A DNA stretch of 33,035 nucleotides, from the NCBI GenBank assembly GCA_021647705.1, contig JAKIUF010000051.1:1-33035 (forward strand), read 5' to 3'. Positions 6,543-16,671 of the stretch are shown here, piece by piece. The stretch comes from Gammaproteobacteria bacterium (GTDB lineage: Bacteria; Pseudomonadota; Gammaproteobacteria; SZUA-152). A program made the position numbers and the translations under genes. Each line of letters opens with the position of its first letter. The first letter of the stretch is position 1. The notes under the pieces are model-generated. The model searched no databases. It saw nothing but the letters and a program-made list of their open reading frames with translations, and was not told the DNA's origin.

Positions 6543-6854
6543 ATGCGTCGATTCATCGCCCATTTACTGATTTTCTCTGTAATTGCTACCAATGTGGCAT
6601 GGGCGATGGATGACTGTTTTTCACAGTATTCAAATAATGAAGTCTCTGGACTGGCACTGTCAGGCGGTTTGTTCAGTGACAATCAGAGTAATGATGTTTG
6701 CGACGAACGTTGCGTTGGTTGGCTTCATCTTGTCGCCATTACTCCAACTACTAAATTCGATTACTTCCCGTTCATCCGCGAGGAGGTGGTACGAACAGAT
6801 ATCTCTTTTCACTCCCTCGATAAAACGCCCCCCATTCGACCTCCACAAATCTAA
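6543..6854 (+). CDS. Small periplasmic protein of a metal-resistance operon (CzcI-like)
   Basis: A 103-residue protein with a signal peptide (MRRFIAHLLIFSVIATNVAWA, cleavage near 21). The mature part has a DDC and a VCDERCVGWLH cysteine/histidine cluster and ends in FHSLDKTPPIRPPQI. Small exported proteins with a Pro-rich PPxRPP tail commonly sit beside czc/cus genes; the family link is made from layout and tail, not close identity. It starts two bases after the CDF stop codon, so it is co-transcribed. Between it and the next gene a 5-bp GC hairpin (6864-6882) may tune downstream expression. The role is perhaps a periplasmic metal sensor or modulator; this is inference. Confidence 0.65.
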   Translation: MRRFIAHLLIFSVIATNVAWAMDDCFSQYSNNEVSGLALSGGLFSDNQSNDVCDERCVGWLHLVAITPTTKFDYFPFIREEVVRTDISFHSLDKTPPIRPPQI

Positions 6855-6927
6855 GTGCTTGCTCGGGGTGTTATAGGCCCCGCTTCGTTTGTTGTACTCA
6901 TAATTTCAAGCAAGGACTTAACAGATC

Positions 6928-8025
6928 ATGAACAAGTTATTAAACCGATTCCTCATTCTCTGCCTGCTGGGCAGTGCGCCGATATTTGCTAATGAAGAGC
7001 ATGAGGAGGAAGGCGGTATTCCACCCATGACGCTGGAGCAGCGTCATGCCATGGGAATTCTCACCCAGACGGTGGCTAGCCAACGGATGGCTGACGAGGT
7101 GATCGCCCCCAGTGAAGTCATGGTTAACCGTTATCACACCACCGAGGTCACGCCACGTATCACTGCTCAGATTATCCGCCGTCATGCCCGTATGGGGGAG
7201 CAGATTAAAAAAGGACAAAAGCTGGTTACGCTCTCCAGCGTCGAGATGGCCGAGGCCCAGGGTCAGTTGTTGATCGCTGACAAAGAGTGGCAGCGGGTGC
7301 AAAAGCTGGGTCGTAAGGTGGTGTCTGAAAAACGCTATGTCGCAGCCCAGGTCGACCACCAACAGGCCTACGCCAAAGTGCTTGCCTTTGGCATGACCGG
7401 AGCGCAAGTGAAGCTCTTGTTGAAACAGGGTGATGTCTCTAAAGCAACGGGTACCTTTGACTTAATCAGCGCTCAGGCGGGCACCGTGCTCAGTGATGAT
7501 TTTGTCATCGGCCGGGTGGTTGAGCCGGGTCAGGTGTTGATGGAGATCAGCGATGAGTCCCGCCTCTGGGTGGAGGCAAAGTTGGCGGCGGAAGTCGCTG
7601 ATCGAATAGAGATAGGAATGTCTGCCCGCGTGAGCAGTGATGAGCAACACTGGGTTAGCGGCAAGGTGGTTCAAATCCACCGCCGTATGGATGAGACGAC
7701 CCGCACACTGGCCGTGCGTATTGAGCTGGACTCAAGCGAGGGTGGTCTGCGCCCTGGTCAGTTTGTCAAGAGTGCCATTGCGCTCACCGCTGGTAAGTCG
7801 GTCATGGCAGTGCCCAGTGAGGCGGTGGTGCTATTGCAAGGGGATTACGTTGTCTTTAAGCCGGAGGGTGATGAGATTCATCCCGCACCCGTGGAACGTG
7901 GTGTGATTCGCGGTAACTGGACGGAGATCAAAGCGGGCCTGGCGTTGGGTGACGAGATTGTGATTCAGGGTGCCTATGTACTCAAATCGTTGCTGTTGAA
8001 ATCGATGATCGGCGATGCGGATTAG
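6928..8025 (+). CDS. HME-RND efflux periplasmic adaptor (CzcB/CusB family)
   Basis: A 365-residue membrane fusion protein. The signal peptide is MNKLLNRFLILCLLGSAPIFA, followed by an acidic His-containing stretch (NEEHEEEGG) that may bind metal. The barrel-sandwich/lipoyl halves are visible as ITAQIIRRHARMGEQIKKGQ and DFVIGRVVEPGQVLMEISD. A short alpha-hairpin lies between them, then a beta-barrel (LWVEAKLAAEVADRI) and a membrane-proximal domain (EGGLRPGQFVKSAIAL, AVPSEAVV). It links the inner-membrane RND pump to an outer-membrane channel. Thirteen bases before the pump gene. No gene for the outer-membrane factor (CzcC/CusC) is present in the cassette, so a channel encoded elsewhere must be recruited. 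Confidence 0.9.
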   Translation: MNKLLNRFLILCLLGSAPIFANEEHEEEGGIPPMTLEQRHAMGILTQTVASQRMADEVIAPSEVMVNRYHTTEVTPRITAQIIRRHARMGEQIKKGQKLVTLSSVEMAEAQGQLLIADKEWQRVQKLGRKVVSEKRYVAAQVDHQQAYAKVLAFGMTGAQVKLLLKQGDVSKATGTFDLISAQAGTVLSDDFVIGRVVEPGQVLMEISDESRLWVEAKLAAEVADRIEIGMSARVSSDEQHWVSGKVVQIHRRMDETTRTLAVRIELDSSEGGLRPGQFVKSAIALTAGKSVMAVPSEAVVLLQGDYVVFKPEGDEIHPAPVERGVIRGNWTEIKAGLALGDEIVIQGAYVLKSLLLKSMIGDAD

Positions 8026-8037
8026 GGGGTAGTCATC

Positions 8038-11000
8038 ATGTTAAATAATCTGGTTGAAGCGTCCTTACGCTATAAGTTTTTGGTGATCGTCAGTTTTGCG
8101 GTAGTGGCTTTTCTCGGTTGGCGAGCGGTCATTACCGTTCCTATTGATGCCTTTCCTGATGTTACCCCGGTGCAAGTGAATATCTACACCGAGGCAGCCG
8201 GTCTGGCGGCTGAAGATGTAGAAGAGTTGCTTACTTTTCCAGTGGAGTCGGGCATGGCGGGGCTGCCCGGTGTGCAGGAGATTCGTTCGGTGAGTCTATT
8301 CGGGCTTTCCTACGTCTCGGTCTATTTCTCCGATGATCTCGACATTTATTTTGCCCGACGGCTAGTGATGGAGCGCCTGCAAGAGGTGGGCGACCGTTTA
8401 CCAGAAGGTTATGGCAAGCCGGAGATGGGGCCGAATACCTCGGGGCTGGGGCAGGTTTTCTGGTATACGGTGGAGCGAGCAGACCGTTCTCTTAAAGAAA
8501 AGACGCTTAAAGAAGATGTCAGCAACATGGATCTGCGCAGTTTGCAGGACTGGCAGGTGCGTTTGATGCTGCGCACCGCGCCGGGCGTGGATGATGTGAT
8601 GTCCTGGGGTGGCGAGGAGCGGCAGTTTCAGGTGGTCATTGATCCACTGAGACTGATCGAATACGACCTCAGTTTCCGCGAAGTGATGGAGGTGATCGAA
8701 CGCAATAATGGTCAGGTGGGTGGCCAGTATATTAATCAAGGCTCAGAACAGTATCTGGTACGCGGCTTGGGGCTGGTGGAGAACGAGACCGACATCGGCA
8801 ATATTGTCGTCAAGGTCGAGGATGGTACGCCAGTCTTTTTGCGTGACGTGGCAAAGATCGCCCAACAACCGGCGTTACGCTTCGGTGCGGTCACCCGTGA
8901 TGGCGAAGAGGTGGTGCTGGGTATGGCACTTGCCCGTATCGGCGAGAACGCCAAGAGCGTGGTGGAAGCGGTGAAGGAGAAGTTTGCCATTGTTGAGTCT
9001 GCACTGCCCGAAGGTGTTGAGCTGCGACCGGTCTACGAGCGTACCGATCTGGTGGACAAAGCGATCAGTACCGCCGTGAAGGCCCTGGTCGAAGGCTCTA
9101 TTCTTGTGGCCATTATCCTGTTTCTATTTCTCGGTGAAATCCGCTCGGCCATCGTGGTGATCTCAGCATTGCCCCTGGCGATGCTGATTGCCTTTATCTT
9201 TATGGGCGAGATGGGATTGTCGGCCAACTTAATGTCGCTGGCGGGGCTGGCTATCGGTATCGGCATGATGATCGATGGGGCCATCGTGATGACCGAAAAC
9301 GCCTTTCGCATCATGTCCGAATGGCGTGAGAAGGGTGAAAAAGTCAATCGCAACGCCGCCGTATTGGCCGCTGCCAAAGAGGTGGCAAACCCTATCGCTT
9401 TTGCCATCCTGATTATCATCGTGGTCTTTTTACCGCTCTTCAGTCTCGAAGGGTTGGAGGGCAAGCTGTTCAAGCCCATGGCCTTTAATATCAGCTTCGC
9501 TATGGCGGGTTCGCTGTTGCTGACACTGACCATTATTCCAGTGCTGGCGGTGTTGATCCTCAAACCCAAAGAGGAGCGCGATACTCTATTAGTGCGCTGG
9601 TTGAAGCGAGTCTATCTGCCGACCCTGGCCTGGTCGTTGGCACACAAAAAAGCTGTCGTCGGCGCTGCGGTGGGACTATTGATCGGGGCGCTGGCACTCT
9701 TCCCACTGCTGGGCAAAGAGTTTATGCCGCAGTTGCAGGAGGGTTCCATCATGTGGCGTGTGGTGTCGATTCCTTCTACCTCGTTGGAGCAATCCATCAA
9801 GATTTCCAAGGATGTTTCCACTGTGCTCACCGCCTTTCCTGAAGTGAAAACCACCGTCGCCATGATCGGCCGTGCCGAGAAGGGAGAAACCGCTGATGTG
9901 AACTATATGGAGATCTATACCGAGCTGAATCCTCATGAAGAATGGCCCGAAAATCGTGACATGGCCTCGCTGGTGGATGAAATGCGTGAGCAACTGGAAG
10001 TGGCCGTACCCACGGCCGTCATCAGCTTTACCCAGCCGATTCAGATGCGAGTCGAAGAGCTGATATCCGGTGTGCGCGCTACCCTGGCGGCCAAGCTCTA
10101 TGGGCAGGATCTGAACGAGTTGGATCGCATTAGCCAACAAGTTAAAAATGCCATCAGCCAGGTGGAAGGCGTGGCCGATCTCTCACTGGAAGCTAACCTC
10201 GGCAAGCCGCAGATTCAGATTCGTGTCAACCGCGAACAACTGGCTCGCTATGGCATGAACGCTGACGAAATATTAACCGTGGTACGTACCGGCATCGGCA
10301 ACGAGCCAGTCTCGACGCTGATTGATGGCGTTAAGCGATTCGATATCACCGTGCGGCTCAACGATGCGGCTAAAATGTCAGTCGATGCGATTCGTAATAT
10401 TCCTCTGCGCAGTAGTGGTGGCGCCATCGTGCCATTGCATAAAGTAGCGGATGTGTCGGTCACAGAAGGTTACTCCTTCATTCGTCGTGAGCAGTTGCAA
10501 CGTTACGCTGTTATCCAGATGGATGTACGTGGCCGCGATGTGGATAGTTTTGTCCAGGCAGCCGAAGCAGCTATTGAAGCGCAGGTCAAAATGCCGCCAG
10601 GTTACTGGATTGAATGGGGCGGCGCATTTGAGAATCAACAGCGGGCGCTGACACGATTGGCCATCATCATTCCGTTGACGATCTTCTTCATCTTCGTGCT
10701 GCTCTACACCGCGTTCAATTCAATCAAGTACGCCACCTTGATTATCGCCAACGTTCCCTTTGCCACCATTGGCGGCATCGCCTCGCTTTTCATCAGCGGA
10801 CAATACCTGTCAGTGCCATCAGCGATTGGCTTTATCGCTGTCTTCGGGGTGGCCATGCTTAACGGTATTGTCCTGATAAGTTTTCTCAACGAACTGCGGG
10901 AGAAGGGTTTGTCCGTCTCAGAGGCAGTACGCAAAGGCGCAGAGATGCGGTTACGGCCGGTGATGATGACCGCCAGTGTCGCCATTCTCGGTCTGGTGCC

Positions 11001-11145
11001 GATGCTGCTTTCTAGTGGTGTCGGTGCCGAAACCCAGCGCCCCCTTGCGACGGTTGTGATTGGTGGGCTAATTACTTCCACCTTGTTGACCCTGGTGCTG
11101 TTGCCAGTGATTTATGAGTGGATGGAAACACGTAAGCAAAAGTGA
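8038..11145 (+). CDS. Heavy-metal efflux RND pump (CzcA/CusA family)
   Basis: A 1035-residue proton-driven inner-membrane pump, full length for the family, with 12 expected membrane segments and two large periplasmic loops. Family marks: N-terminus with VPIDAFPDVTPVQVNIYTEA; TM4 with IGIGMMIDGAIVMTEN, where D413 and E420 are the proton-relay and family-diagnostic residues; and a second-half VAMLNGIVLISFLNELREKG. At the place of the CusA methionine M573 (YMPST), this protein has SIPST. That argues against Cu/Ag and favours Zn/Cd/Co, though the substrate is not proven. SD agggggt precedes ATG 8038. It ends just before a hairpin and the PII-like gene. Confidence 0.95.
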   Translation: MLNNLVEASLRYKFLVIVSFAVVAFLGWRAVITVPIDAFPDVTPVQVNIYTEAAGLAAEDVEELLTFPVESGMAGLPGVQEIRSVSLFGLSYVSVYFSDDLDIYFARRLVMERLQEVGDRLPEGYGKPEMGPNTSGLGQVFWYTVERADRSLKEKTLKEDVSNMDLRSLQDWQVRLMLRTAPGVDDVMSWGGEERQFQVVIDPLRLIEYDLSFREVMEVIERNNGQVGGQYINQGSEQYLVRGLGLVENETDIGNIVVKVEDGTPVFLRDVAKIAQQPALRFGAVTRDGEEVVLGMALARIGENAKSVVEAVKEKFAIVESALPEGVELRPVYERTDLVDKAISTAVKALVEGSILVAIILFLFLGEIRSAIVVISALPLAMLIAFIFMGEMGLSANLMSLAGLAIGIGMMIDGAIVMTENAFRIMSEWREKGEKVNRNAAVLAAAKEVANPIAFAILIIIVVFLPLFSLEGLEGKLFKPMAFNISFAMAGSLLLTLTIIPVLAVLILKPKEERDTLLVRWLKRVYLPTLAWSLAHKKAVVGAAVGLLIGALALFPLLGKEFMPQLQEGSIMWRVVSIPSTSLEQSIKISKDVSTVLTAFPEVKTTVAMIGRAEKGETADVNYMEIYTELNPHEEWPENRDMASLVDEMREQLEVAVPTAVISFTQPIQMRVEELISGVRATLAAKLYGQDLNELDRISQQVKNAISQVEGVADLSLEANLGKPQIQIRVNREQLARYGMNADEILTVVRTGIGNEPVSTLIDGVKRFDITVRLNDAAKMSVDAIRNIPLRSSGGAIVPLHKVADVSVTEGYSFIRREQLQRYAVIQMDVRGRDVDSFVQAAEAAIEAQVKMPPGYWIEWGGAFENQQRALTRLAIIIPLTIFFIFVLLYTAFNSIKYATLIIANVPFATIGGIASLFISGQYLSVPSAIGFIAVFGVAMLNGIVLISFLNELREKGLSVSEAVRKGAEMRLRPVMMTASVAILGLVPMLLSSGVGAETQRPLATVVIGGLITSTLLTLVLLPVIYEWMETRKQK

Positions 11146-11161
11146 TTGGTGCTCAATCGGT

Positions 11162-11190
11162 AACGGCTCCCTCAGATAGAGAGAGCCGTT
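11162..11190. promoter_or_regulatory. Hairpin between RND pump and PII-like gene
   Basis: AACGGCTC/GAGCCGTT, an 8-bp perfect stem with the extra pairing ctc/gag inside. It is followed by ttacatta rather than a long T-run, so it is more likely an RNA-processing or stabilising element, or a weak attenuator, than a full terminator. The next gene has its own good SD, aggaga, at 11208. Confidence 0.4.
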
Positions 11191-11218
11191 TACATTATTC
11201 ATTATTAGGAGAAAGACC

Positions 11219-11533
11219 ATGAAAGAGATCAAAGCCTTTATCCACCGCAATCGCATTATCGATGTCATCCGTGCTCTGAAGGAGGCTGATTTTCGTAACC
11301 TATCAATCATCGATGTGAAGGGTACACTCAAGGCACTGGACAACAAGGAGCAGGATTACTCCGTCGAACTGGGAATTGCCATCATTACCGAAATGAAACT
11401 GGAATTGGTGTGCGATGAATCACGGGTAGATGAAGCGACCCAACTGATTCAGCAACACGCCCGAACAGGTCAAGCTGATGCCGGGTGGATTTATGTCATC
11501 GATATTGGTCAAGCGATTCGGATTGATGGGTGA
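11219..11533 (+). CDS. PII-like protein linked to heavy-metal RND pump
   Basis: A 104-residue cytoplasmic protein with the PII ferredoxin-like fold pattern: MKEIKAFIHRNRIIDVIRALKEADF (beta1-alpha1), KLELVCDESRVDEATQLIQQHARTG (beta3-alpha2), and GWIYVIDIGQAIRIDG. The T-loop lacks the uridylylated Tyr of GlnB/GlnK, and the C-terminal part is short. PII paralogues of this kind, encoded next to czcBA/cusBA-type genes, are a recognised separate group (PII-NG). Their ligand and partner are poorly known; a role in sensing metal or nucleotide and adjusting the pump is likely but inferred. ATG 11219 follows SD aggaga. Last gene of the metal operon. Confidence 0.8.
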   Translation: MKEIKAFIHRNRIIDVIRALKEADFRNLSIIDVKGTLKALDNKEQDYSVELGIAIITEMKLELVCDESRVDEATQLIQQHARTGQADAGWIYVIDIGQAIRIDG

Positions 11534-11575
11534 GTAAAGTTGGACCGAAAAAAATGATCTGCAATACTTTCACCA

Positions 11576-11713
11576 TAAGATAGCTCTAAATTTTATTGCT
11601 TTTGCTCGTTATCCTCTAACCCTTTACACGCTCTGCGTCTTCGCATTGGGTTTTCATTATTCAGGCCTAGTCGGCATGTGCATGAAAACAGGTGATTTAG
11701 CCTATAACTCACA

Positions 11714-11715
<2 letters not shown>
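11576..11715. repeat. Right half of the split repeat element
   Basis: The block from ctctgcgt to actcacat (11630-11713) aligns with the right half of the full element at 21676-21970. Shared words include ttttcattattcag, gcatgaaaacagg and the terminal taactcacat/taattcat. The first part (11590-11630, attttattgcttttgc, tatcctcta) matches the central loop of the full copy in reverse complement, so the loop is inverted here. The right stem gcgtcttcgcattgggtt pairs with aatctaacgcaacggcgtagag of the left half at 5346-5367. The element ends on the purB stop codon. Confidence 0.62.
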
Positions 11716-13126
<1,411 letters not shown>

Positions 13127-13297
13127 CTATATTCGGCGGTCGTGGGGATCAGGGAGCAAAGTGATTTGTTATTTACCCGGAAAAGGTAATGTTTATGGGG
13201 GCGGCGGCAGTTTGTGCAAAAAAAATGTCTGTTTTATATCCACAGCCTTTTTCCACCTGCATTCCGACTTTATTAATCATCAAGGAAGAATAAACTT

Positions 13298-14584
13298 GTG
13301 TCACAGCCTATTTTACGTCTGATTTTTGTTTTTTTGTTCAGTTTTTATCCTCTGGCGGTTTCAGCCGTGCCCTTCGGTACTTACGATCCGCGTTCTATTG
13401 CCATGGGTGGGGCAGGTGTCGCTTCGGGTAACAGCGCCAATGCGGTGTTTTTTAATCCTTCCCTGTTAGCGCAATACACGTCACGCAAACACCGTGCGCG
13501 TAATTCCAATTATGTCTTTCCGGTCGTCAGTTTGAGTGTGTCGAAAGTGGCTGAAGGCATCGCTGACTTGGCGGATAACAACCCGGAACAAGTATTATCC
13601 AGCTCAATAGCCACCTATAATGCCAGTCCCAATCAAGCCACCGCAGAAGGTGTGCTGACAGCCTCCCGCAACCTGCAAAATGACCTGGAGCCTGTTGCCA
13701 ATGAGTCGGTATTTTTCGATGGTATGGTTGGCATGGTGATCGGTATTGGTGATCGCCGAGAGGGAGGTGCGTTTGTTATCAGTCGGCGTTTTGTTGGGGA
13801 TGGTCTTGCTGACCAGACCGCTGCCGACAAACAGTTACTTGCTGATTATATTGAAGGTCTGGATTTTGTCGTCAGCGGAGGTACCAGTGGTGCGCCGCAT
13901 CCTGAGCTGTTTGATGTTAACGGTAACTTGCTGGACCAGACCAACAGCCTGACCAGTACCGCCACTGGTCGGGGATTGTTGTTGACGGAGCTGGGCATCG
14001 CTATGTCCTGGGGCGTTGAATTGTTCCGCAATAAAATCGATGTGGGTTTTACACCAAAGTTTGTGCAAGGCACCACCTATGAATACAACGGTGCCCTGGG
14101 CAATTCTCAACTGGGAACCACCGAGCGCAAGGAAAATGAAGACTGGCAATTTACGATGGATGTTGGAATGAGCAAAGCGCTGAGTGACAAATTAAAGTTA
14201 GGCTTGGTTGTGAAAAACCTTGTTCCGCTGGATTTCAGCACCAAATCCGGCGGAAACATCAAGATTCAACCTCAGTTACGTGCTGGAGCCGCTTATCGTT
14301 CAGCTAAATGGGGATACTGGGCGCTGGATGTGGACATGCTGGAAAATAAATCCGTCGGTGGTGGTGACAATACCCAATATCTGTCTTTGGGGGGAGAGTG
14401 GCTCGTAAAAGCATGGGCTTTGCGCGCTGGCTATAAGCAAAACCTCGTCGGGCGCGGTGATTTTTCTAAAGGAATTTTTACCGCAGGAACAGGTTACCGT
14501 TTTGCAAGTGTGAGTTTTGATATCGCCTATGTTGATTCAGGACCGGAAAGGGCTGCTTCGTTACAAATGAGTCGTCGTTTTTAG
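13298..14584 (+). CDS. TraF_2/FadL-like outer-membrane beta-barrel protein
   Basis: A 428-residue exported protein starting at GTG 13298 with SD aaggaag. The signal peptide is LRLIFVFLFSFYPLAVSA, and the mature N-terminus reads VPFGTYDPRSIAMGGAGVASGNSANAVFFNPSLL. This MGGAGVA...NAVFFNPA pattern is typical of the chromosomal 'conjugal transfer TraF' (TraF_2, PF13729) and PorV/FadL-like barrels. Alternating beta strands continue to the end (FKQ..GTGYRFASVSFDIAYVD), and the protein closes in SLQMSRRF with the C-terminal Phe of outer-membrane barrels. Despite the family name there is no conjugation gene nearby. Transport of a hydrophobic compound is possible; the function is unknown. Confidence 0.8.
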   Translation: MSQPILRLIFVFLFSFYPLAVSAVPFGTYDPRSIAMGGAGVASGNSANAVFFNPSLLAQYTSRKHRARNSNYVFPVVSLSVSKVAEGIADLADNNPEQVLSSSIATYNASPNQATAEGVLTASRNLQNDLEPVANESVFFDGMVGMVIGIGDRREGGAFVISRRFVGDGLADQTAADKQLLADYIEGLDFVVSGGTSGAPHPELFDVNGNLLDQTNSLTSTATGRGLLLTELGIAMSWGVELFRNKIDVGFTPKFVQGTTYEYNGALGNSQLGTTERKENEDWQFTMDVGMSKALSDKLKLGLVVKNLVPLDFSTKSGGNIKIQPQLRAGAAYRSAKWGYWALDVDMLENKSVGGGDNTQYLSLGGEWLVKAWALRAGYKQNLVGRGDFSKGIFTAGTGYRFASVSFDIAYVDSGPERAASLQMSRRF

Positions 14585-14769
14585 ATATTACGGATATGTG
14601 TTGCAGATACCTACTTATACCGATAAAAAAATGGTTTAAGGATTATTAAAGTAGGTGACAATTACTCTGAAAAACACTGAGGTAATCTCGCCAGTATGCA
14701 AGAGCAATAAGTTACCTTCAATATCATATTTCAATTACTACAAAAATTAAATTTTCGGAGAGAGAAAAA

Positions 14770-15387
14770 ATGAAAAGCCATAGTGCCTTTTTTCAAATCG
14801 TAGCATGTGTCGGTTTCATGTATTCCGTGAGCGTTACTGCTGGTGAATGGCGGTTTCCACTGGCTATTTCTTATATTGGAGGTACGAATGATATTGCCGA
14901 TTTGTACAGCGATAATATAGAAAATGAGGTGGCGGGAGCCGACGTTTCTTCGCTGGTTATTCCGATTGGTGCAAGTTTTCATCCTTATTATGAATTTGAC
15001 GCCGGATTTGGGCTCGGTGTTGGTATTGGGCCTGCCATGGTTCTTTCTGCCAAATCAAACTCGGGTTCTCGTGATTATGATTATTTAAATATTCCAGTAA
15101 ATATCGATATTCGATACACATTTTCGAAGACAGGGTTTGCGCCCTATTTACGAGCAGGTGTACGCAAAAATAATGCCTCTGGTGACTATGAGATTGGCGA
15201 TAATATCGGTATGTTTTATGGTGTTGGCGTTGAGTTTCGAACATCCAGTCGAGTGAATTTAGGTGTTGAGGTTGCACAGGATAATTCAGAAATAGAATTC
15301 ATCGTAGTCGATCAGTTTGGTGATAGAAGTGGTAGCAAGAAGATAAAACCGACAGATTTAATGGTGTCGTTTTATGTAATATTTTGA
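14770..15387 (+). CDS. Outer-membrane beta-barrel (OmpA/porin-like) protein
   Basis: A 205-residue exported protein: signal peptide (MKSHSAFFQIVACVGFMYSVSVTA), then amphipathic strands such as YEFDAGFGLGVGIGPAMVLS, YLNIPVNIDIRYTFS, FAPYLRAGVRKN and VNLGVEVAQDNSEIEF. It ends in MVSFYVIF with the C-terminal phenylalanine used by the BAM machinery. Likely eight strands, like the OMP_b-brl (PF13505) proteins. SD ggagag precedes ATG 14770. It stands alone, 185 bp after the TraF_2-like gene. The function is not readable. The 216 bp after it (15388-15603) hold only a 30-codon frame that I do not trust. Confidence 0.75.
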   Translation: MKSHSAFFQIVACVGFMYSVSVTAGEWRFPLAISYIGGTNDIADLYSDNIENEVAGADVSSLVIPIGASFHPYYEFDAGFGLGVGIGPAMVLSAKSNSGSRDYDYLNIPVNIDIRYTFSKTGFAPYLRAGVRKNNASGDYEIGDNIGMFYGVGVEFRTSSRVNLGVEVAQDNSEIEFIVVDQFGDRSGSKKIKPTDLMVSFYVIF

Positions 15388-15603
15388 AGGAGTTAAGTTT
15401 GAAAATTTGATGTATGGGTGAGGGTTTTTATGAATGGCGTGGTAGTTTGTGAGCCGTATCAATTGAATGACTTTCCTCCGGTTTTGTCCAGGCTGGGCCT
15501 ATTGGACAATAAGCTTGACTGAATATGATTAATCATTCCAGTTGTGGTGGCAGTGCTCCCGGCAGTGATAATACACAACAGTGTGATCCTAGACCGTTCA
15601 GCC

Positions 15604-16575
15604 TTAGTCCTTCAACGTGACTGGCGTGACAAAGCCGGGCGGTTTGACCGCCAGCACGGCACAATTAATCTGGTTGAGGATCGTCTCTGCGGTGTTGCCC
15701 ATGAAGAGTCCGGCCAAACCGGTGCGGGCCACGGTACCCATGACGATGAGATCGGCATCAACTTGTCTGGCTTGTGCCGGAATTTCCGTGCGTGCATTAC
15801 CCTGGCGGAGATGAAGCTGTGGTGATAGGTAATCGTAAGCTTCCGCACCTATCCAGTTGCGTAACTTGCCGGTCAACCGTTCAAGCTGGACCTGCCGTTC
15901 ACGCTGTTCACGATTCACGTTGGCGGCGACTTGCGCTTCGGATAAATCGCTGCTGAATACTCTTATCAAACTCTCCGTTATGGGTTTCCAGGCATGGATT
16001 ACATGCAATTCAGCGAAATCGGATAGCACTATAGAACTCGCCAGCTCCAGAATAAGCCGGTTCAGATCATTTTCCCCACCGTCTTCCTGCCATGAGTCAA
16101 AATCAACTGCGGCCATAACCCGGCTATAATTGGGTTTTTCCTCCGGCAACATGATCCACACTGGACACGGGCACTTGCGTAACAGGTGCATATCGTCGCT
16201 GCTGAATAACCGGTCTTGCCAATCCTGGGTTTCCGCGCTTTTAATCACCAGGTCACACCCGTTGCGCAGTATTTCTCGAATAATTTCCAGAAACGGTGTG
16301 CCAATCAACACTCGGGTTTGTATGTTAATCCGCTGGCGGTAGGGTTCAATCAGGGAGTCCAGTTCTTGTTTACGTGCATTGACGATTGCCGCTTGGAGGT
16401 CCACAAAGACTGGATTGTCTCCCGGCATTCTAATGTCGGCAGTTACGCTTTCGACCACATCGACAATCGTCAGGTTTGCCTGGTTGTTTTCAGTCAGCGT
16501 GGCTGCGCGTTCCAGCGCGGGTTTGTGCCCGGTTTCTGGCGTCACTACACAAAGAATATTATTGAATCTTTTCAT
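15604..16575 (-). CDS. Tandem-domain universal stress protein (UspE-like)
   Basis: A 323-residue cytoplasmic protein with two Usp domains. The first, residues ~1-150, begins MKRFNNILCVVTPETGHKPALERA. The second, ~155-315, ends in the nucleotide-binding signature GTVARTGLAGLFMGNTAETIL, followed by NCAVLAVKPPGF. The start is moved to ATG 16575, because GGAGGT (16588-16583) lies 7 bases upstream; the longer frame would begin with GTG 16584 inside that leader. It follows the CPA2 antiporter gene by 96 bp on the same strand, so the two probably form an operon. Usp partners of cation antiporters are common and may sense ATP or stress state. Confidence 0.88.
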   Translation of the reverse strand: MKRFNNILCVVTPETGHKPALERAATLTENNQANLTIVDVVESVTADIRMPGDNPVFVDLQAAIVNARKQELDSLIEPYRQRINIQTRVLIGTPFLEIIREILRNGCDLVIKSAETQDWQDRLFSSDDMHLLRKCPCPVWIMLPEEKPNYSRVMAAVDFDSWQEDGGENDLNRLILELASSIVLSDFAELHVIHAWKPITESLIRVFSSDLSEAQVAANVNREQRERQVQLERLTGKLRNWIGAEAYDYLSPQLHLRQGNARTEIPAQARQVDADLIVMGTVARTGLAGLFMGNTAETILNQINCAVLAVKPPGFVTPVTLKD

Positions 16576-16671
16576 TTTATTCACCTCCGTTGGATGGAAG
16601 TCAAGAGATACCGAATATTGCGGACACTCTTTGCTCTACCGTTTTGGTTTCGACACTGTTCCTGTTTTCCA

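Noticed and set aside
13298-14584. Conjugation locus suggested by the TraF_2 family name
   Set aside because: The gene stands alone and the family is mostly chromosomal; no tra, relaxase or oriT feature is present.
15430-15522. 30-codon frame after the outer-membrane barrel gene
   Set aside because: Too short, without a strong SD or any conserved feature visible.
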